This document shows, piece by piece, positions 1 to 9,438 of a stretch of 64,000 nucleotides of DNA. The DNA comes from Acetobacter oryzifermentans (GTDB lineage Bacteria > Pseudomonadota > Alphaproteobacteria > Acetobacterales > Acetobacteraceae): contig NZ_CP011120.1 of NCBI RefSeq assembly GCF_001628715.1, positions 1,302,001-1,366,000 on the forward strand, in the 5' to 3' direction. Within the stretch, counting starts at the first letter, position 1. The number at the start of each line of letters is the position of its first letter. The notes beneath the pieces were generated by a model that searched no databases, had not been told where the DNA came from, and saw only the letters and a list, made by a program, of their open reading frames with translations. Position numbers and translations under genes: made by a program.

Positions 1-73
1 TGCAGGTATGGATCCAGCCCTGCCAGCATGTAAGGTGCAAAAGGCAAATACGGCTGACAATGCGGAGACCACG

Positions 74-1573
74 ATGAGTTCCACCACGACCGATACCGCT
101 TCTTCTGTTGATGTCGTCCTGATCGGTGGGGGCGTCATGAGCGCCACGCTAGGAACCCTGCTGCGGCAGCTTCAGCCGGACTGGAGCATCAGTATTTTTG
201 AACGCATGGATAGCGTGGCGGAAGAAAGCTCCAACGCATGGAATAATGCTGGCACAGGCCATTCCGCCTTGTGTGAGCTAAACTACACACCACAGCAGGC
301 CGATGGCAGCGTTGATATTAGCAAAGCCATTAACGTAAACGAGCAGTTTCAGGTTTCTCGCCAGTTTTGGACATATCTGGTTGAGCAGAACATTCTGGCT
401 TCTGCGCGAGATTTCCTAACCCCCGTGCCACATATGAGCTTTGTATGGGGGGATAAAAACGTGTCCTTCCTGCAAGCGCGTTACAAGGCGCTGAGTGCGC
501 ATCCGCTGTTTTCCGGCATGGAGTTTACGCAGGATCAGGCGCAGATTGCGCAGTGGGCGCCACTCATTATGCGTAATCGCCCCGCAGGGCAGAATTTGGC
601 CGTTACCCGCAGCCTGCGTGGCACGGATGTAAACTTTGGTGCATTAACGCGCTTACTGTTTACCTATCTGGTGAGCACCCCGGCTTGCACACTGCATACA
701 AAGCATGATGTACATGATATTCGCCGGGATTCAGATGGCCGCTGGGTTATCAAGGTGCAAGACACGCGCCTGAATACCGAGCGTGAGGTTAAGGCGCGGT
801 TTGTCTTTATTGGCGGGGGTGGCGGAGCCCTGCCGCTGTTGCAGAAAACGGGTATTCCAGAATCTCGCGGTGTTGGCGGTTTTCCGGTAAGTGGCCAGTT
901 CCTGCGCTGTACCAACCCGGATATTATTGCCCAGCACCATGCCAAAATTTACGGCAAGGCTTCTGTTGGCGCGCCGCCCATGTCTGTTCCGCATTTGGAT
1001 ACACGCATGATAGATGGCACACCAGCACTGCTGTTTGGCCCATATGCGGGCTTTTCCACCCGGTTCCTGAAAAATGGTTCTCTGATGGATCTGCCGCGTT
1101 CCATCCGGGCGGGCAATATCAGCGCCATGCTGGCGGTCGCTCGTGATAACTGGCCGCTCACCAAGTATCTGATCGAACAGGTTATGCAGTCTCACAATGA
1201 TCGGATAAAGGCGCTGCGTGACTTTATTCCCGATGCCCAAGCCAAGGATTGGGAACTGGTTGTGGCGGGCCAGCGTGTGCAGATTATCAAGAAAGACGCC
1301 AAAAAAGGTGGTGTTCTGCAATTTGGTACGGAAGTTATTTCCAGCGCAGATGGATCTGTGGCCGCACTTCTGGGGGCTTCTCCGGGGGCTTCTACCGCAG
1401 CCCCAATCATGCTGACAGTGTTGAAGAAGTGCTTTGCCAGTAAGCTGCCAGAGTGGGAAGATAAGCTGAAGCAGATTATCCCATCTTACGGCCAGAAACT
1501 GGCGGATAATCCGGCACTGTGTGCACAGCTATTTGATAAAACCACCAGCGTTCTGGGGCTGAAGGAAGCCTGA
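74..1573 (+). CDS. mqo: Malate:quinone oxidoreductase
   Basis: FAD-dependent membrane-associated enzyme that oxidises malate to oxaloacetate and passes electrons to quinone. The product (499 residues from this start) opens with an FAD-binding Rossmann loop near residues 17-23 (IGGGVMS) followed by the family's NNAGTGHSALCELNYTP region, and the length matches the family. The reading frame is open from base 8, but the ATG at 74 has a GGAG six bases upstream and gives the usual short N-terminus before the Rossmann fold. A hairpin terminator follows directly. Acetic acid bacteria commonly use Mqo in place of soluble malate dehydrogenase (established knowledge). Identification is firm; only the start is inferred. 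Confidence 0.95.
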   Translation: MSSTTTDTASSVDVVLIGGGVMSATLGTLLRQLQPDWSISIFERMDSVAEESSNAWNNAGTGHSALCELNYTPQQADGSVDISKAINVNEQFQVSRQFWTYLVEQNILASARDFLTPVPHMSFVWGDKNVSFLQARYKALSAHPLFSGMEFTQDQAQIAQWAPLIMRNRPAGQNLAVTRSLRGTDVNFGALTRLLFTYLVSTPACTLHTKHDVHDIRRDSDGRWVIKVQDTRLNTEREVKARFVFIGGGGGALPLLQKTGIPESRGVGGFPVSGQFLRCTNPDIIAQHHAKIYGKASVGAPPMSVPHLDTRMIDGTPALLFGPYAGFSTRFLKNGSLMDLPRSIRAGNISAMLAVARDNWPLTKYLIEQVMQSHNDRIKALRDFIPDAQAKDWELVVAGQRVQIIKKDAKKGGVLQFGTEVISSADGSVAALLGASPGASTAAPIMLTVLKKCFASKLPEWEDKLKQIIPSYGQKLADNPALCAQLFDKTTSVLGLKEA

Positions 1574-1581
1574 TATCGCAG

Positions 1582-1620
1582 AGAGCCTGCTTGTTATAAG
1601 GCAGGCTCTTGTTGCGTTTT
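1582..1620 (+). terminator. Hairpin terminator after mqo
   Basis: A nine-base-pair stem (AGAGCCTGC at 1582-1590 with GCAGGCTCT at 1601-1609) is followed by a T-rich stretch. It sits between the convergent mqo and queD genes and fits mqo better, since the T-rich side is on the + strand. Confidence 0.75.
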
Positions 1621-1621
1621 A

Positions 1622-2170
1622 TCAGATAAAGGTAACAGGGCTATCGGTGTCGGATATGCTCATATCCGCCCGGTTCCACCAACAATTTTCTGGCGGGCGT
1701 GGGGTAGGGATAAACTCCGCCGGATTGCCAGAAAAAGAGACCGTATTTGTGGGTGTTTCCTGAATACTCAGTTCAGAACACCACAAAACGCCGCCTTCTG
1801 CTGCCAGAAAGGCGTTTATCTTGGCCATAAGTAGGCAAACCATTAATTCTGTGGTGGGGTCTCCCGGTGTCATGACAATGCGGGCCGCACGGGCGGGCTC
1901 GTTGGTTTGAAACCACGCCAGCAGTGGATCATCTTCTGCAAGCTGCAAGGCATGATCCAGCTTTTCATCCACAAAGCGATGCCACGTGCTTTTGGCTTTC
2001 TGGAAGGATACCGGCATATTGCTTTTGCCATCCAGAGGCGCAAAAGATGTGGGTTTTAAGCGTACAGTCACAAACTCATTATGGCCGTGGGGCAGGGCGC
2101 AGCTTTCGCTCGCGCCATGAATGAGCCGATGCCCCATAGAAAAACGGCGGGTAAAAACAAGATCAGGCAT
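1622..2170 (-). CDS. queD: 6-carboxy-5,6,7,8-tetrahydropterin synthase (QueD family)
   Basis: Converts dihydroneopterin triphosphate to 6-carboxytetrahydropterin, an early step towards preQ0 and queuosine. Zinc-ligand histidines appear in MGHRL near residue 13 and in the HGHNE motif, with the catalytic cysteine in [10 protein letters not shown], the pattern of the PTPS/QueD fold. At 182 residues it is longer than the usual ~120, the extra length lying in the middle and the C-terminal tail. The start overlaps the end of queC by eight bases, so the two are probably translated together as the last genes of queE-queC-queD. A pterin synthase of other specificity is possible, but the neighbours argue for QueD. 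Confidence 0.88.
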   Translation of the reverse strand: MPDLVFTRRFSMGHRLIHGASESCALPHGHNEFVTVRLKPTSFAPLDGKSNMPVSFQKAKSTWHRFVDEKLDHALQLAEDDPLLAWFQTNEPARAARIVMTPGDPTTELMVCLLMAKINAFLAAEGGVLWCSELSIQETPTNTVSFSGNPAEFIPTPRPPENCWWNRADMSISDTDSPVTFI

Positions 2171-2903
2171 GAGTCTGTGTGCCTTTTTTATGGGCTACGT
2201 AGTCATCCCACCCAGATTTACGCAACTGACAAGCAGGGCAGGTGCCGCATCCATGCCCCCATGCATGCAATGTGCCGCGTTCTCCTAAATAACAGGTGTG
2301 GCTTTCTTTATTAATAAGCTCAACAAGCGGATGTCCGCCAAGTTCTTCTGCCAGTTCCCATGTTTCGGCCTTATCTAGCCACATCAAAGGTGTGTGCAGA
2401 ACATAGCGGGATTCCATACCAAGGTTGAGCGCAACCTGTAGAGCCTTGATGGTATCATCCCGGCAATCCGGGTATCCCGAGTAATCTGTTTCGCACACAC
2501 CTGTAACAATGTGCTTAATGCCGCGCCGTGCAGCTAAAGCAGCCGCAAAAGTTAGAAAAATAAGGTTCCGGCCTGGTACAAACGTATTGGGCAGGCCATT
2601 TTCCGCCATGCTGATTTCAGCATCTCGCGTTAAGGACGTTTCGGAAACCTCGCCCAGTGCGTGCAAGGGCAGGGTGTGGTCATCCCCCAAGCGGCTTGCC
2701 CATGTGGGATTCTGATTGGCAAGCCCTTGGCGAATACTGGCACGGCATTCCAGTTCAACCGCATGGCGTTGGCCGTAATCAAAACCCAGCGTTTCTACGC
2801 GCCCATAGCGTTCCAGCGCCCATGCCAGACAGGTTGCGGAATCTTGGCCACCAGAGAAAAGAACGAGGGCTGATTCCTGTTTATCACGGGCGGGAAGAGG
2901 CAT
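2163..2903 (-). CDS. queC: 7-cyano-7-deazaguanine synthase
   Basis: ATP-dependent conversion of 7-carboxy-7-deazaguanine and ammonia to preQ0. The 246-residue product has the PP-loop SGGQDS at about residues 17-22 and a C-terminal zinc site with the CGTCPAC cluster plus an upstream cysteine (HTCYLGERG). The frame stays open to 2951, but the ATG at 2903 lies two bases after the queE stop and starts just before the PP-loop, as in homologues, so it is preferred. It forms a tight unit with queE upstream and queD downstream. Confidence 0.95.
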   Translation of the reverse strand: MPLPARDKQESALVLFSGGQDSATCLAWALERYGRVETLGFDYGQRHAVELECRASIRQGLANQNPTWASRLGDDHTLPLHALGEVSETSLTRDAEISMAENGLPNTFVPGRNLIFLTFAAALAARRGIKHIVTGVCETDYSGYPDCRDDTIKALQVALNLGMESRYVLHTPLMWLDKAETWELAEELGGHPLVELINKESHTCYLGERGTLHAWGHGCGTCPACQLRKSGWDDYVAHKKGTQTHA

Positions 2904-2905
2904 GA

Positions 2906-3556
2906 TTAAGGTATTCCGATAAGCTTGTGGGTCTGGAGCGAAAGCCCCCATAAAGGGTGTTCCAGACAGTATTCAATAGCAGCCTGCGTGTTGGCTGCCT
3001 GCTGCGGGCCATCCATAGGCTGAAGCCAGAAATGTTGGAAATCAAGATTTTCCACAGAGGCTGGGTCAATGCCCGGCTGAGGGAATACGAGTTTTAGCTC
3101 GGTTCCTGCTTTTTGCACCAGTTCAGCCCCAGCTTTTGGGCTAATGCACAACCAGTCTATGCCTTTAGGGGCGGCTATTGTGCCATTGCTTTCCACCGCA
3201 ATGGTAAAGCCCTGGGCGTGCATAGCATTTATCAGGGCGGTATCAAGCTGGAGCAGGGGTTCACCCCCCGTAAAAACAACTAGTTTTTGGCCAGTTGCTT
3301 TTACATCCTGCGTGGGCTGTGGCCAAAAACTGGCAATGGTTGCCGCCAGATCTGCTGCGTTTTCAAACTTGCCGCCGTTTATGCCATCCGTGCCGATAAA
3401 ATCGGTATCGCAAAACTGACAGGTGGCTGTAGCCCGATCTTTCTCTCGCCCAGACCATAGGTTGCAGCCCGTAAAGCGGCAGAAAACCGCCGCGCGGCCC
3501 GCTTGTCCGCCTTCACCCTGAAGGGTAAGGAAAATTTCTTTAACCGAATACGTCAT
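2906..3556 (-). CDS. queE: 7-carboxy-7-deazaguanine synthase (radical SAM)
   Basis: Radical SAM enzyme that contracts 6-carboxytetrahydropterin to 7-carboxy-7-deazaguanine. The iron-sulfur cysteines are at residues 31, 46 and 49, giving a C-x14-C-x2-C spacing instead of the usual CxxxCxxC. That variant is known in a subgroup of QueE proteins. The N-terminal [12 protein letters not shown] substrate-binding motif and a TGGEPLLQ motif are also present. First gene of queE-queC-queD, placed three bases downstream of bioB on the same strand, so it may be read from the bioB promoter. Confidence 0.95.
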   Translation of the reverse strand: MTYSVKEIFLTLQGEGGQAGRAAVFCRFTGCNLWSGREKDRATATCQFCDTDFIGTDGINGGKFENAADLAATIASFWPQPTQDVKATGQKLVVFTGGEPLLQLDTALINAMHAQGFTIAVESNGTIAAPKGIDWLCISPKAGAELVQKAGTELKLVFPQPGIDPASVENLDFQHFWLQPMDGPQQAANTQAAIEYCLEHPLWGLSLQTHKLIGIP

Positions 3557-3559
3557 GAA

Positions 3560-4579
3560 TTATGCAGAAGGCAGGCCAATGCCTGTTGTGTGCATGCCAA
3601 GCTTATCCAGCAAAGCTCTGTCACGCGTGGCTTGTGGGTTAGGGGTGGTCAACAAACGTTCACCATAGAAAATAGAGTTGGCACCGGCCAAAAAGCAGAG
3701 AGCTTGTGTTTCATCACTCATGTTTTCGCGGCCAGCGGCCAAGCGTACACGGCTTTTGGGCATGGTAATGCGGGCGGCGGCAATCATGCGCACAAAATCA
3801 AGCGGTTCCACTTCATCCGCTTTGGCCAGCGGCGTGCCTTCCACTTTGACCAACAGATTGATCGGCACGCTTTCAGGGTGTGCGGGCAGGGTGGCAAGTG
3901 CTGTAATCAGGCCCGCACGGTCTGTTTCATTTTCACCCAAGCCCACAATGCCGCCACAGCACACATTAATGCCTGCGTCTCGCACGTTAGAAAGTGTATC
4001 CAGCCGTTCCTGATAGGTGCGGGTGCTGATGATTTCTCCATAATATTCCGGCGAAGTATCCAGATTATGGTTGTAGTAATCCAGCCCGGCATCATGCAGT
4101 TTGTGGGCTTGTGTGTTATCCAGCATACCTAGTGTTACGCAGGTTTCCATGCCAAGCTGCTTTACGCCTTCAATCATGGCGCACACGGTATCCAGATCGC
4201 GCTCCTTGGGAGAGCGCCACGCAGCCCCCATGCAAAAACGGCTGGCACCAGCGGCCTTGGCTTTTTTTGCCTCGGTTAATACGGCTTCCACGGCCATCAA
4301 CTTATCTGCCTTTACGCCTTGTTCATGCTTGGCGCTTTGGGGGCAGTAGGCGCAATCTTCCGGGCAGCCGCCGGTTTTAATGGAAAGCAGCGTGGAAATC
4401 TGGATTTCCGTGGGGTCAAACGTAGCACGATGCAGCGTTTGCGCCCTGAACATCAGTTCAGGAAATGGCAGGTCAAGCAAGGCCTGAACTTCTGCGACCG
4501 TCCAATCATGGCGGACTTCCGAAGAGGATGAGACAGAAGAGTGAGCAAGCGGGGAAGAACCATCAGGCATGGAATGCAA
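3560..4579 (-). CDS. bioB: Biotin synthase
   Basis: Radical SAM enzyme inserting sulfur into dethiobiotin to make biotin. The CxxxCxxC motif is seen at C72, C76 and C79 ([13 protein letters not shown]), with family blocks [20 protein letters not shown] and [10 protein letters not shown]. Length (339) is normal, apart from a serine-rich N-terminal extension of about 20 residues. No other bio genes lie in the window. It is followed after three bases by queE on the same strand, pairing two SAM- and iron-sulfur-dependent enzymes in one unit. The divergent small lipoprotein gene shares the upstream region. Confidence 0.97.
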   Translation of the reverse strand: MHSMPDGSSPLAHSSVSSSSEVRHDWTVAEVQALLDLPFPELMFRAQTLHRATFDPTEIQISTLLSIKTGGCPEDCAYCPQSAKHEQGVKADKLMAVEAVLTEAKKAKAAGASRFCMGAAWRSPKERDLDTVCAMIEGVKQLGMETCVTLGMLDNTQAHKLHDAGLDYYNHNLDTSPEYYGEIISTRTYQERLDTLSNVRDAGINVCCGGIVGLGENETDRAGLITALATLPAHPESVPINLLVKVEGTPLAKADEVEPLDFVRMIAAARITMPKSRVRLAAGRENMSDETQALCFLAGANSIFYGERLLTTPNPQATRDRALLDKLGMHTTGIGLPSA

Positions 4580-4739
4580 ACCGAACCAGATTTATAGAGA
4601 AGGAAAGTGATTTATAGCCTTTTTATCGACGCAAGGCCAGTTTTCACGTTGCTTGTTAAAGACATATTCAGGGCTATACGCCATACTAAATGTTTATAAT
4701 TCAGCTTGTCACGATGCAGCTGGAATGAAGGAGAACAAA

Positions 4740-5015
4740 ATGTCTGCAAAAAAAGGCGTTTCCGGCGCGATCCTTGCTGTAGCAATCACCGGTATTCTGG
4801 GGGGCTGCCATGATCAACATGAAGAAAATGCCAACCGTGCTGTGCGGCCGTTGCGGATGCCTAATCCGGCCGCAGTCTATTGTATTAAAAAAGGTGGCAC
4901 GCTGAGCACCGAAAGCACAGACAAGGGGCAGATCAGCTACTGCCATCTGCCAGACGGCAGCGTGATGGAAGAATGGGAACTGTTCCGTAGGGATAATCCG
5001 ATGCCCAAAAAGTAA
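4740..5015 (+). CDS. Small DUF333-family lipoprotein
   Basis: A 91-residue protein with a hydrophobic leader ending in a likely lipobox (ILGGC near residue 21), then a DUF333 domain: MPNPAAVYCIKKGGTL, paired cysteines and a PDGS...EEWELFR tail. DUF333 proteins are sometimes labelled putative hemolysins but have no proven function. The ATG at 4740 has AAGGAG six bases upstream, so it is preferred over earlier in-frame starts from 4653. It is monocistronic and divergent from bioB. The likely location is the inner face of the outer membrane or the periplasm. Confidence 0.8.
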   Translation: MSAKKGVSGAILAVAITGILGGCHDQHEENANRAVRPLRMPNPAAVYCIKKGGTLSTESTDKGQISYCHLPDGSVMEEWELFRRDNPMPKK

Positions 5016-5403
5016 TGTGATCGATCGAACATGAATTTTGGCCTGATGCAGGGCGTTTTAACCCGTGAGGGGGCTTTGCATCGGGCATTTTGAGCGTTTT
5101 AGGCGGTAGGGTGGATCGATTTTAGGATTTTAGGGCGCCAGAATGAGCATGCGAAAGGACGTGGCGCTGATGTGATTGATGGATCGGGATATTTTTCAAA
5201 CGGCCATAAATTGTATAAGATATATTATGCCAACGAAATTGACTATAAAACATGAATGCATGAGGGATCGTGTATATAACTATTCATTATGATGGTTAAT
5301 TGAGGAATGCGACCCTTGCAGCGTTGAACTTTGGGTTGTGAGTTCCTTATTATATCTGTATCACGTCGTTAATTACATTTTCTGTCATACGGGTTTGTGT
5401 GTA
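5016..5403 (+). promoter_or_regulatory. Leader/promoter region of the cysH operon
   Basis: About 390 bases without a convincing gene. The part nearest cysH (roughly 5200-5300) is much more AT-rich than its surroundings and contains an imperfect dyad, GGCCATAA around 5201-5208 facing TTATGCC at 5225-5231, with TATA-rich steps between. This would suit a promoter and activator site for the sulfate-assimilation operon, but no factor can be named from sequence. No tRNA or recognisable riboswitch fold was seen. Confidence 0.35.
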
Positions 5404-6102
5404 GTGACCGCTCTTTCTGATGATACAGTAACCATAGCAAAGCAGCTTGTGCCCATGCAGGAGAACCCCATTCTTCTGCTGCGCAAGGCAAGTGAGCTTT
5501 TGGGTGATCGGTTGGCTGTCCTCTCCTCTTTTGGGGCGGAATCTGCATTGCTTCTGGCAATGGTGGCAGAGGCTGATCCGGCCATGAAAGTGCTGTTTCT
5601 GAATACCGGGAAACACTTTCCACAAACCCTTGAATATCGGCGGAATTTGGCGGATTTTCTGCATCTTTCCAACGTTCAGGACATTGCGCCACAGCCCCAG
5701 CAGGTGGAAAATCGAGACCCTACGGGAGAATTGTGGGCGTTTGATCCCGATGCCTGCTGCGCCTTGCGTAAGGTAGAGCCCTTAAAAGTGGCTTCTCTGC
5801 CCTATGAGGCTCTGGTTACTGGGCGTAAACGTGGGCAGGCTGCTACAAGATCTACGCTGGAAATTGTGGAATTACGAGAAGATGGGCAACTGCGGCTGAA
5901 CCCTCTTGCATTTTGGAGTGCGGAAGACATCACGCAGGAAATGCAGCGCCGGGGGCTGCCTTCTCACCCGTTGGTGGCGGAAGGCTATCTTTCCATCGGC
6001 TGCGCCCCATGCACGCAACCAGTCAATGGTGATCAGGATGCGCGGGCCGGGCGTTGGGCCGGGTTGAACAAAACCGAATGCGGTATCCACATTAAACACT
6101 AA
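5404..6102 (+). CDS. cysH: Phospho-/adenylyl-sulfate reductase, iron-sulfur type
   Basis: Reduces APS (or PAPS) to sulfite. The 232-residue product (from GTG 5404) has the SSFGAESALLL PP-loop variant, a CC pair at residues 118-119 and a CxxC at 200-203. These four cysteines bind a [4Fe-4S] cluster in the APS-reducing class. The catalytic ECGIH cysteine is near 226. The frame is open from 5338 (GTG); GTG 5404 gives a start closer to homologues but lacks a strong ribosome site, so the start is uncertain. It is followed by cysD and cysNC as one unit ending in a terminator at about 8.9 kb. Confidence 0.92.
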   Translation: MTALSDDTVTIAKQLVPMQENPILLLRKASELLGDRLAVLSSFGAESALLLAMVAEADPAMKVLFLNTGKHFPQTLEYRRNLADFLHLSNVQDIAPQPQQVENRDPTGELWAFDPDACCALRKVEPLKVASLPYEALVTGRKRGQAATRSTLEIVELREDGQLRLNPLAFWSAEDITQEMQRRGLPSHPLVAEGYLSIGCAPCTQPVNGDQDARAGRWAGLNKTECGIHIKH

Positions 6103-6166
6103 CGGGTTCTGGCTGATTTTACCCTCAGCCACATTGTGTCATACACAGGGTTACGGAAACGGAAAC

Positions 6167-6961
6167 ATGGATCATCTTGATCAACTCGAAGCTCAGAGCG
6201 TTTTTATTCTGAGAGAAGCCTACAGAAAGCTCAAACCTCTGGCCATGCTGTGGTCTTTGGGTAAAGATTCCAATGTTATGGTCTGGCTGGCCAAAAAGGC
6301 GTTTCTGGGCCGGGTTCCCTTCCCTGTCATGCATGTTGATACCGGAAAGAAGTTCCCGGAAATGTACAAATTTCGGGATGAATACGCTAAAAAGTGGGAT
6401 CTCAATCTGCTGTTGGGTGAGTGCCCGCCGGTAGAGGATATGGATCCCTCCCTTCCGCCTGCCGCCCGTTCTGCTGCGCGTAAAACAGCAGGCCTTGCCG
6501 CTATGATTGAAAAGCATAAGCTACAGGGTGTTATTGCCGGTATCCGCCGTGATGAGCAGGGAACGCGCGCCAAGGAACGTGTTTTCAGCCCCCGTGGTGC
6601 CAGCCATAAGTGGGATATCCGCAATCAGCCACCCGAATTTTGGGACCAGTACGCAACCCCACACGAAGAAGGCATGCATATTCGTGTGCATCCGCTGCTG
6701 GCTTGGCGTGAAATTGATATCTGGCGTTATATTGAGCGTGAAGGCATTCCGCTGGTTGATCTGTATTTCTCCAAAAATGGCAAACGCTATCGTTCCTTGG
6801 GTGATTCAGACATCACTTTCCCGGTAGAAAGCAATGCTTCCACCTTGGCGGAAGTGATTGAAGAGCTGGAAACAACCAAAACATCTGAACGCGCAGGCCG
6901 CGCAATGGATCATGAATCCGAAGATGCTTTTGAACGCCTGCGTGTGGCGGGTTACCTCTGA
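6167..6961 (+). CDS. cysD: Sulfate adenylyltransferase subunit 2
   Basis: Catalytic subunit of ATP sulfurylase, forming APS from ATP and sulfate; partner of CysN. It has the PP-loop region MLWSLGKDSNVMVWLAKKAF, then MHVDTGKKFPEMY and AGIRRDEQGTRAKE blocks, and the C-terminal GDSDITFPV region. From ATG 6167 (GGAAACGGAAAC upstream) the protein is 264 residues, somewhat shorter than the ~300 of E. coli; the frame is open from 6134. It lies 28 bases before cysNC. Confidence 0.95.
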   Translation: MDHLDQLEAQSVFILREAYRKLKPLAMLWSLGKDSNVMVWLAKKAFLGRVPFPVMHVDTGKKFPEMYKFRDEYAKKWDLNLLLGECPPVEDMDPSLPPAARSAARKTAGLAAMIEKHKLQGVIAGIRRDEQGTRAKERVFSPRGASHKWDIRNQPPEFWDQYATPHEEGMHIRVHPLLAWREIDIWRYIEREGIPLVDLYFSKNGKRYRSLGDSDITFPVESNASTLAEVIEELETTKTSERAGRAMDHESEDAFERLRVAGYL

Positions 6962-6989
6962 TTACGGCGTGGACTGGAAATAAAATATC

Positions 6990-8870
6990 ATGAGCGAAAA
7001 AATTTATTCATCTCAGGATGCCGCCACGCCAATCGTGATTGTGGGGCATGTTGACCACGGCAAATCCACCCTTATCGGGCGCTTGCTGCACGATACGGAC
7101 AGCCTTCAGGATGGCAAGGTTGCCCAGATTATTGAATCGTCCAAAAAGCGCGGCCTGAAGATTGAGTGGAGCTTCCTGCTGGACTCCCTTCAGATTGAAC
7201 GCGATCAGGGCGTAACTGTTGATTCCACCCGTATTCCGTTCCGCTTGGGGCAGCGCGAATTTGTGATTGTGGATGCGCCAGGACACCGCCAGTTCCTACG
7301 CAACATGATTACAGGTGCTGCCGATGCAGAAGCCGCAGTACTGGTGGTGGATGCACAGGAAGGTGCGCGTGAACAGACACGCCGCCACGCCATGCTGCTG
7401 CACCTTATCGGTATTCGCCACGTTATTGTGCTGCTGAATAAAGTGGATCTGCTTGATTTCGATCAGGCTAAGGTTGAGGCAGTCGAAAAATCCGTAACGG
7501 AACTGCTGAACAAGTTGGGGCTGGAAGCGGCCCTGTTCGTTCCGGCTTCTGCGCGTGATGGTGATAACATTGCCAGCCGCTCAGAGCGCTCTCCGTGGTA
7601 TAAAGGCCCCACGCTAACAGAAGCTCTGGCCAGCGTGCCCTCTCCCGCTTCCCGCTCCGAGCTGGCGCTTCGTCTGCCCGTGCAGGACGTGTACCGTTTT
7701 GATAACACCCGTTATGTGGCAGGCCGTGTTGAGCGTGGCCGGGTGCGCGTGGGCGATACCGTTATTATCGGCACACAGAAAACCCCTGCCCGCATTGCAT
7801 CGATTGAAAGCTGGCATACAGCGCCGCATGTTTCTGCTTCTGCTGGGCAGTCCATCGCAGTCACGCTGGAACCAGACGTGATTCCTGATCGTGGGGATCT
7901 GCTGCATCATGCGGATGCACGTCCAATGGAAGCTTCCCGCGTGCGGGTGCGTCTGTTCTGGTTGCGTCAGGAGCCGCTACGTGTGGGTGAGCATTTCCGC
8001 CTGCGTCTGGCTACGGCAGAACATGCCGTTACCGTTACCGCCATTGATAAAGTGGTGGATCTGGATGATCTGACAGAACACCCCGGCACGGAAGTTCCGC
8101 CCGAAGGCTTTGCGGAAATTGTGTTGTCTGCGGCAGAAAACATTCAGTTTGACCCCTTCACACCAGGCACAACGGATGGCCGTGGTGTGTTGGTTGACCG
8201 CCAGCAGCGTATTGTGGGGGGGGCACCCATTATTGGCCCGGCCAATATTGCAGATGGTGAAAAGGTTATTCATCCAAGCGCCAGCACCGTTACCGTGCAG
8301 GATCGTGAACGCGCTAAAGGCCATAAAGGCTCTGTGTTCTGGCTGACTGGTCTGTCTGGCTCTGGCAAAAGCACGCTGGCCCGTGCGGCAGAAACCCGTC
8401 TGTTTGCAGATGGTGTGGATGTAACAGTGCTGGATGGTGATACACTGCGCGCTGGTCTGTGCAAGGATTTGGGCTTCTCTGAAGCAGACCGAACCGAAAA
8501 CGTACGCCGTGCTGCGGAAGTGGCTCGCCTGCTGCGTGATGCCGGTCAGGTTGTTATCGTGGCCTTGATCTCTCCTCTGCGTTCCGATCGTGATCTGGCC
8601 CGCCAGATTATTGGCGATGGGTTTGAGGAAGTGTTTGTAGATGCTGATCTGGGCACCTGTGAACAGCGTGACCCCAAGGGGCTGTATGCCGCAGCACGTG
8701 CAGGAAAAATCAGTGGCTTTACGGGCATTGATGCCCCGTATGAAGCCCCTGCCAAGCCTGCCCTGCACCTGATAACAGGTAAGGATAGTGTAGAGGCTGC
8801 CACAAAAACGCTGGTGACTTTTGTGGAAGACGCCGTGCGTCACAAAGCGGGTGCGCGTGCGCAGTCCTGA
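6990..8870 (+). CDS. cysNC: Fused sulfate adenylyltransferase subunit 1 / adenylylsulfate kinase
   Basis: Bifunctional 626-residue protein. Residues ~15-430 are the CysN GTPase, with P-loop GHVDHGKST, switch [12 protein letters not shown] and NKVD. Residues ~445-620 are the CysC APS kinase, with [18 protein letters not shown], a [15 protein letters not shown] block, ISPLRSDR and DPKGLY. CysN couples GTP hydrolysis to APS formation with CysD; CysC makes PAPS. Both halves look intact. The fusion is common in Alphaproteobacteria. Together with a four-cysteine CysH upstream, the need for PAPS is not obvious (see findings). Confidence 0.96.
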   Translation: MSEKIYSSQDAATPIVIVGHVDHGKSTLIGRLLHDTDSLQDGKVAQIIESSKKRGLKIEWSFLLDSLQIERDQGVTVDSTRIPFRLGQREFVIVDAPGHRQFLRNMITGAADAEAAVLVVDAQEGAREQTRRHAMLLHLIGIRHVIVLLNKVDLLDFDQAKVEAVEKSVTELLNKLGLEAALFVPASARDGDNIASRSERSPWYKGPTLTEALASVPSPASRSELALRLPVQDVYRFDNTRYVAGRVERGRVRVGDTVIIGTQKTPARIASIESWHTAPHVSASAGQSIAVTLEPDVIPDRGDLLHHADARPMEASRVRVRLFWLRQEPLRVGEHFRLRLATAEHAVTVTAIDKVVDLDDLTEHPGTEVPPEGFAEIVLSAAENIQFDPFTPGTTDGRGVLVDRQQRIVGGAPIIGPANIADGEKVIHPSASTVTVQDRERAKGHKGSVFWLTGLSGSGKSTLARAAETRLFADGVDVTVLDGDTLRAGLCKDLGFSEADRTENVRRAAEVARLLRDAGQVVIVALISPLRSDRDLARQIIGDGFEEVFVDADLGTCEQRDPKGLYAAARAGKISGFTGIDAPYEAPAKPALHLITGKDSVEAATKTLVTFVEDAVRHKAGARAQS

Positions 8871-8885
8871 TTGCGCTCTGGCTTG

Positions 8886-8914
8886 ATAAGGCGGGTGTAA
8901 AATACCCGCCTTAT
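8886..8914 (+). terminator. Hairpin terminator after cysNC
   Basis: A perfect stem ATAAGGCGGGT / ACCCGCCTTAT (8886-8896 with 8904-8914) around a seven-base loop, followed by a short T-rich run. It closes the cysH-cysD-cysNC unit and implies a separate promoter for the sulfite reductase unit in the 150 bases that follow. Confidence 0.8.
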
Positions 8915-9063
8915 TTCCCCTTGCGGGTGGTTGTTAAAAGCATATGTGTATTTTGAGGTGCCGGGGATGCTTCAAGATACGTTATTAATTCGTGGTATAT
9001 TGATATTCTCGCATCTGTTGTGTAATTCTCAACCTGCACACGGGGGCAGAAAGGGATTAAGCG

Positions 9064-9405
9064 TTGGATCGGAGAAATAATCGGCGGGATGAACAAGGGC
9101 TGAGCGTTGTAACAGCCAACCGTCTGCTTGATGGGCGCATTGTGTGGTTGGATGCGCAAGGCGAATGGCAGCTTTTTATCCAGCATGCGCACCCTTTCCC
9201 CAATGCGGAAATGGAACAGATTCTGGCCCGCCAGAACGCAAAAGCGGCTGCGGATGAAGTGGTTGGGGTGTATGGTGTGCAGGTTGCGCAAACATCGTCT
9301 GGCCTGCTGCCCATAACCACGCGGGAGCGTATTCGTGCCCTTGGGCCAAGCGTTCATGCCGAGTTCACACCTGCATGGCAGGCTGCGCAACACGCCAGCG
9401 CCTGA
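9064..9405 (+). CDS. DUF2849 protein next to sulfite reductase
   Basis: A 113-residue protein with the DUF2849 pattern: VVTANRLLDGRIVWLD near the N-terminus and an ...ADEVVGVYGVQV segment. Members are typically found in Alphaproteobacteria directly before a nitrite/sulfite reductase gene, as here (cysI 33 bases downstream), so a role in sulfite reduction is inferred; the biochemical function is unknown to me. The start appears to be TTG 9064: an in-frame TAA lies two codons upstream (9058), AGAAAGG sits eight bases before it, and there is no in-frame ATG until well inside the conserved region. Confidence 0.75.
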   Translation: MDRRNNRRDEQGLSVVTANRLLDGRIVWLDAQGEWQLFIQHAHPFPNAEMEQILARQNAKAAADEVVGVYGVQVAQTSSGLLPITTRERIRALGPSVHAEFTPAWQAAQHASA

Positions 9406-9438
9406 TACCAGCAGAGCAAGACGGACACAGTTAAAGCC

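Noticed and set aside
731..1321. Long open frame on the - strand inside mqo
   Set aside because: Antisense shadow of mqo; no ribosome site and no recognisable protein pattern.
5016..5403. Riboswitch or tRNA ahead of cysH
   Set aside because: No conserved core or cloverleaf could be drawn by eye; only a weak AT-rich dyad was seen.
7977..8843. 288-codon open frame antisense to cysNC
   Set aside because: It lies fully within the APS kinase/CysN gene and has cysteine- and histidine-rich random composition; a shadow frame.
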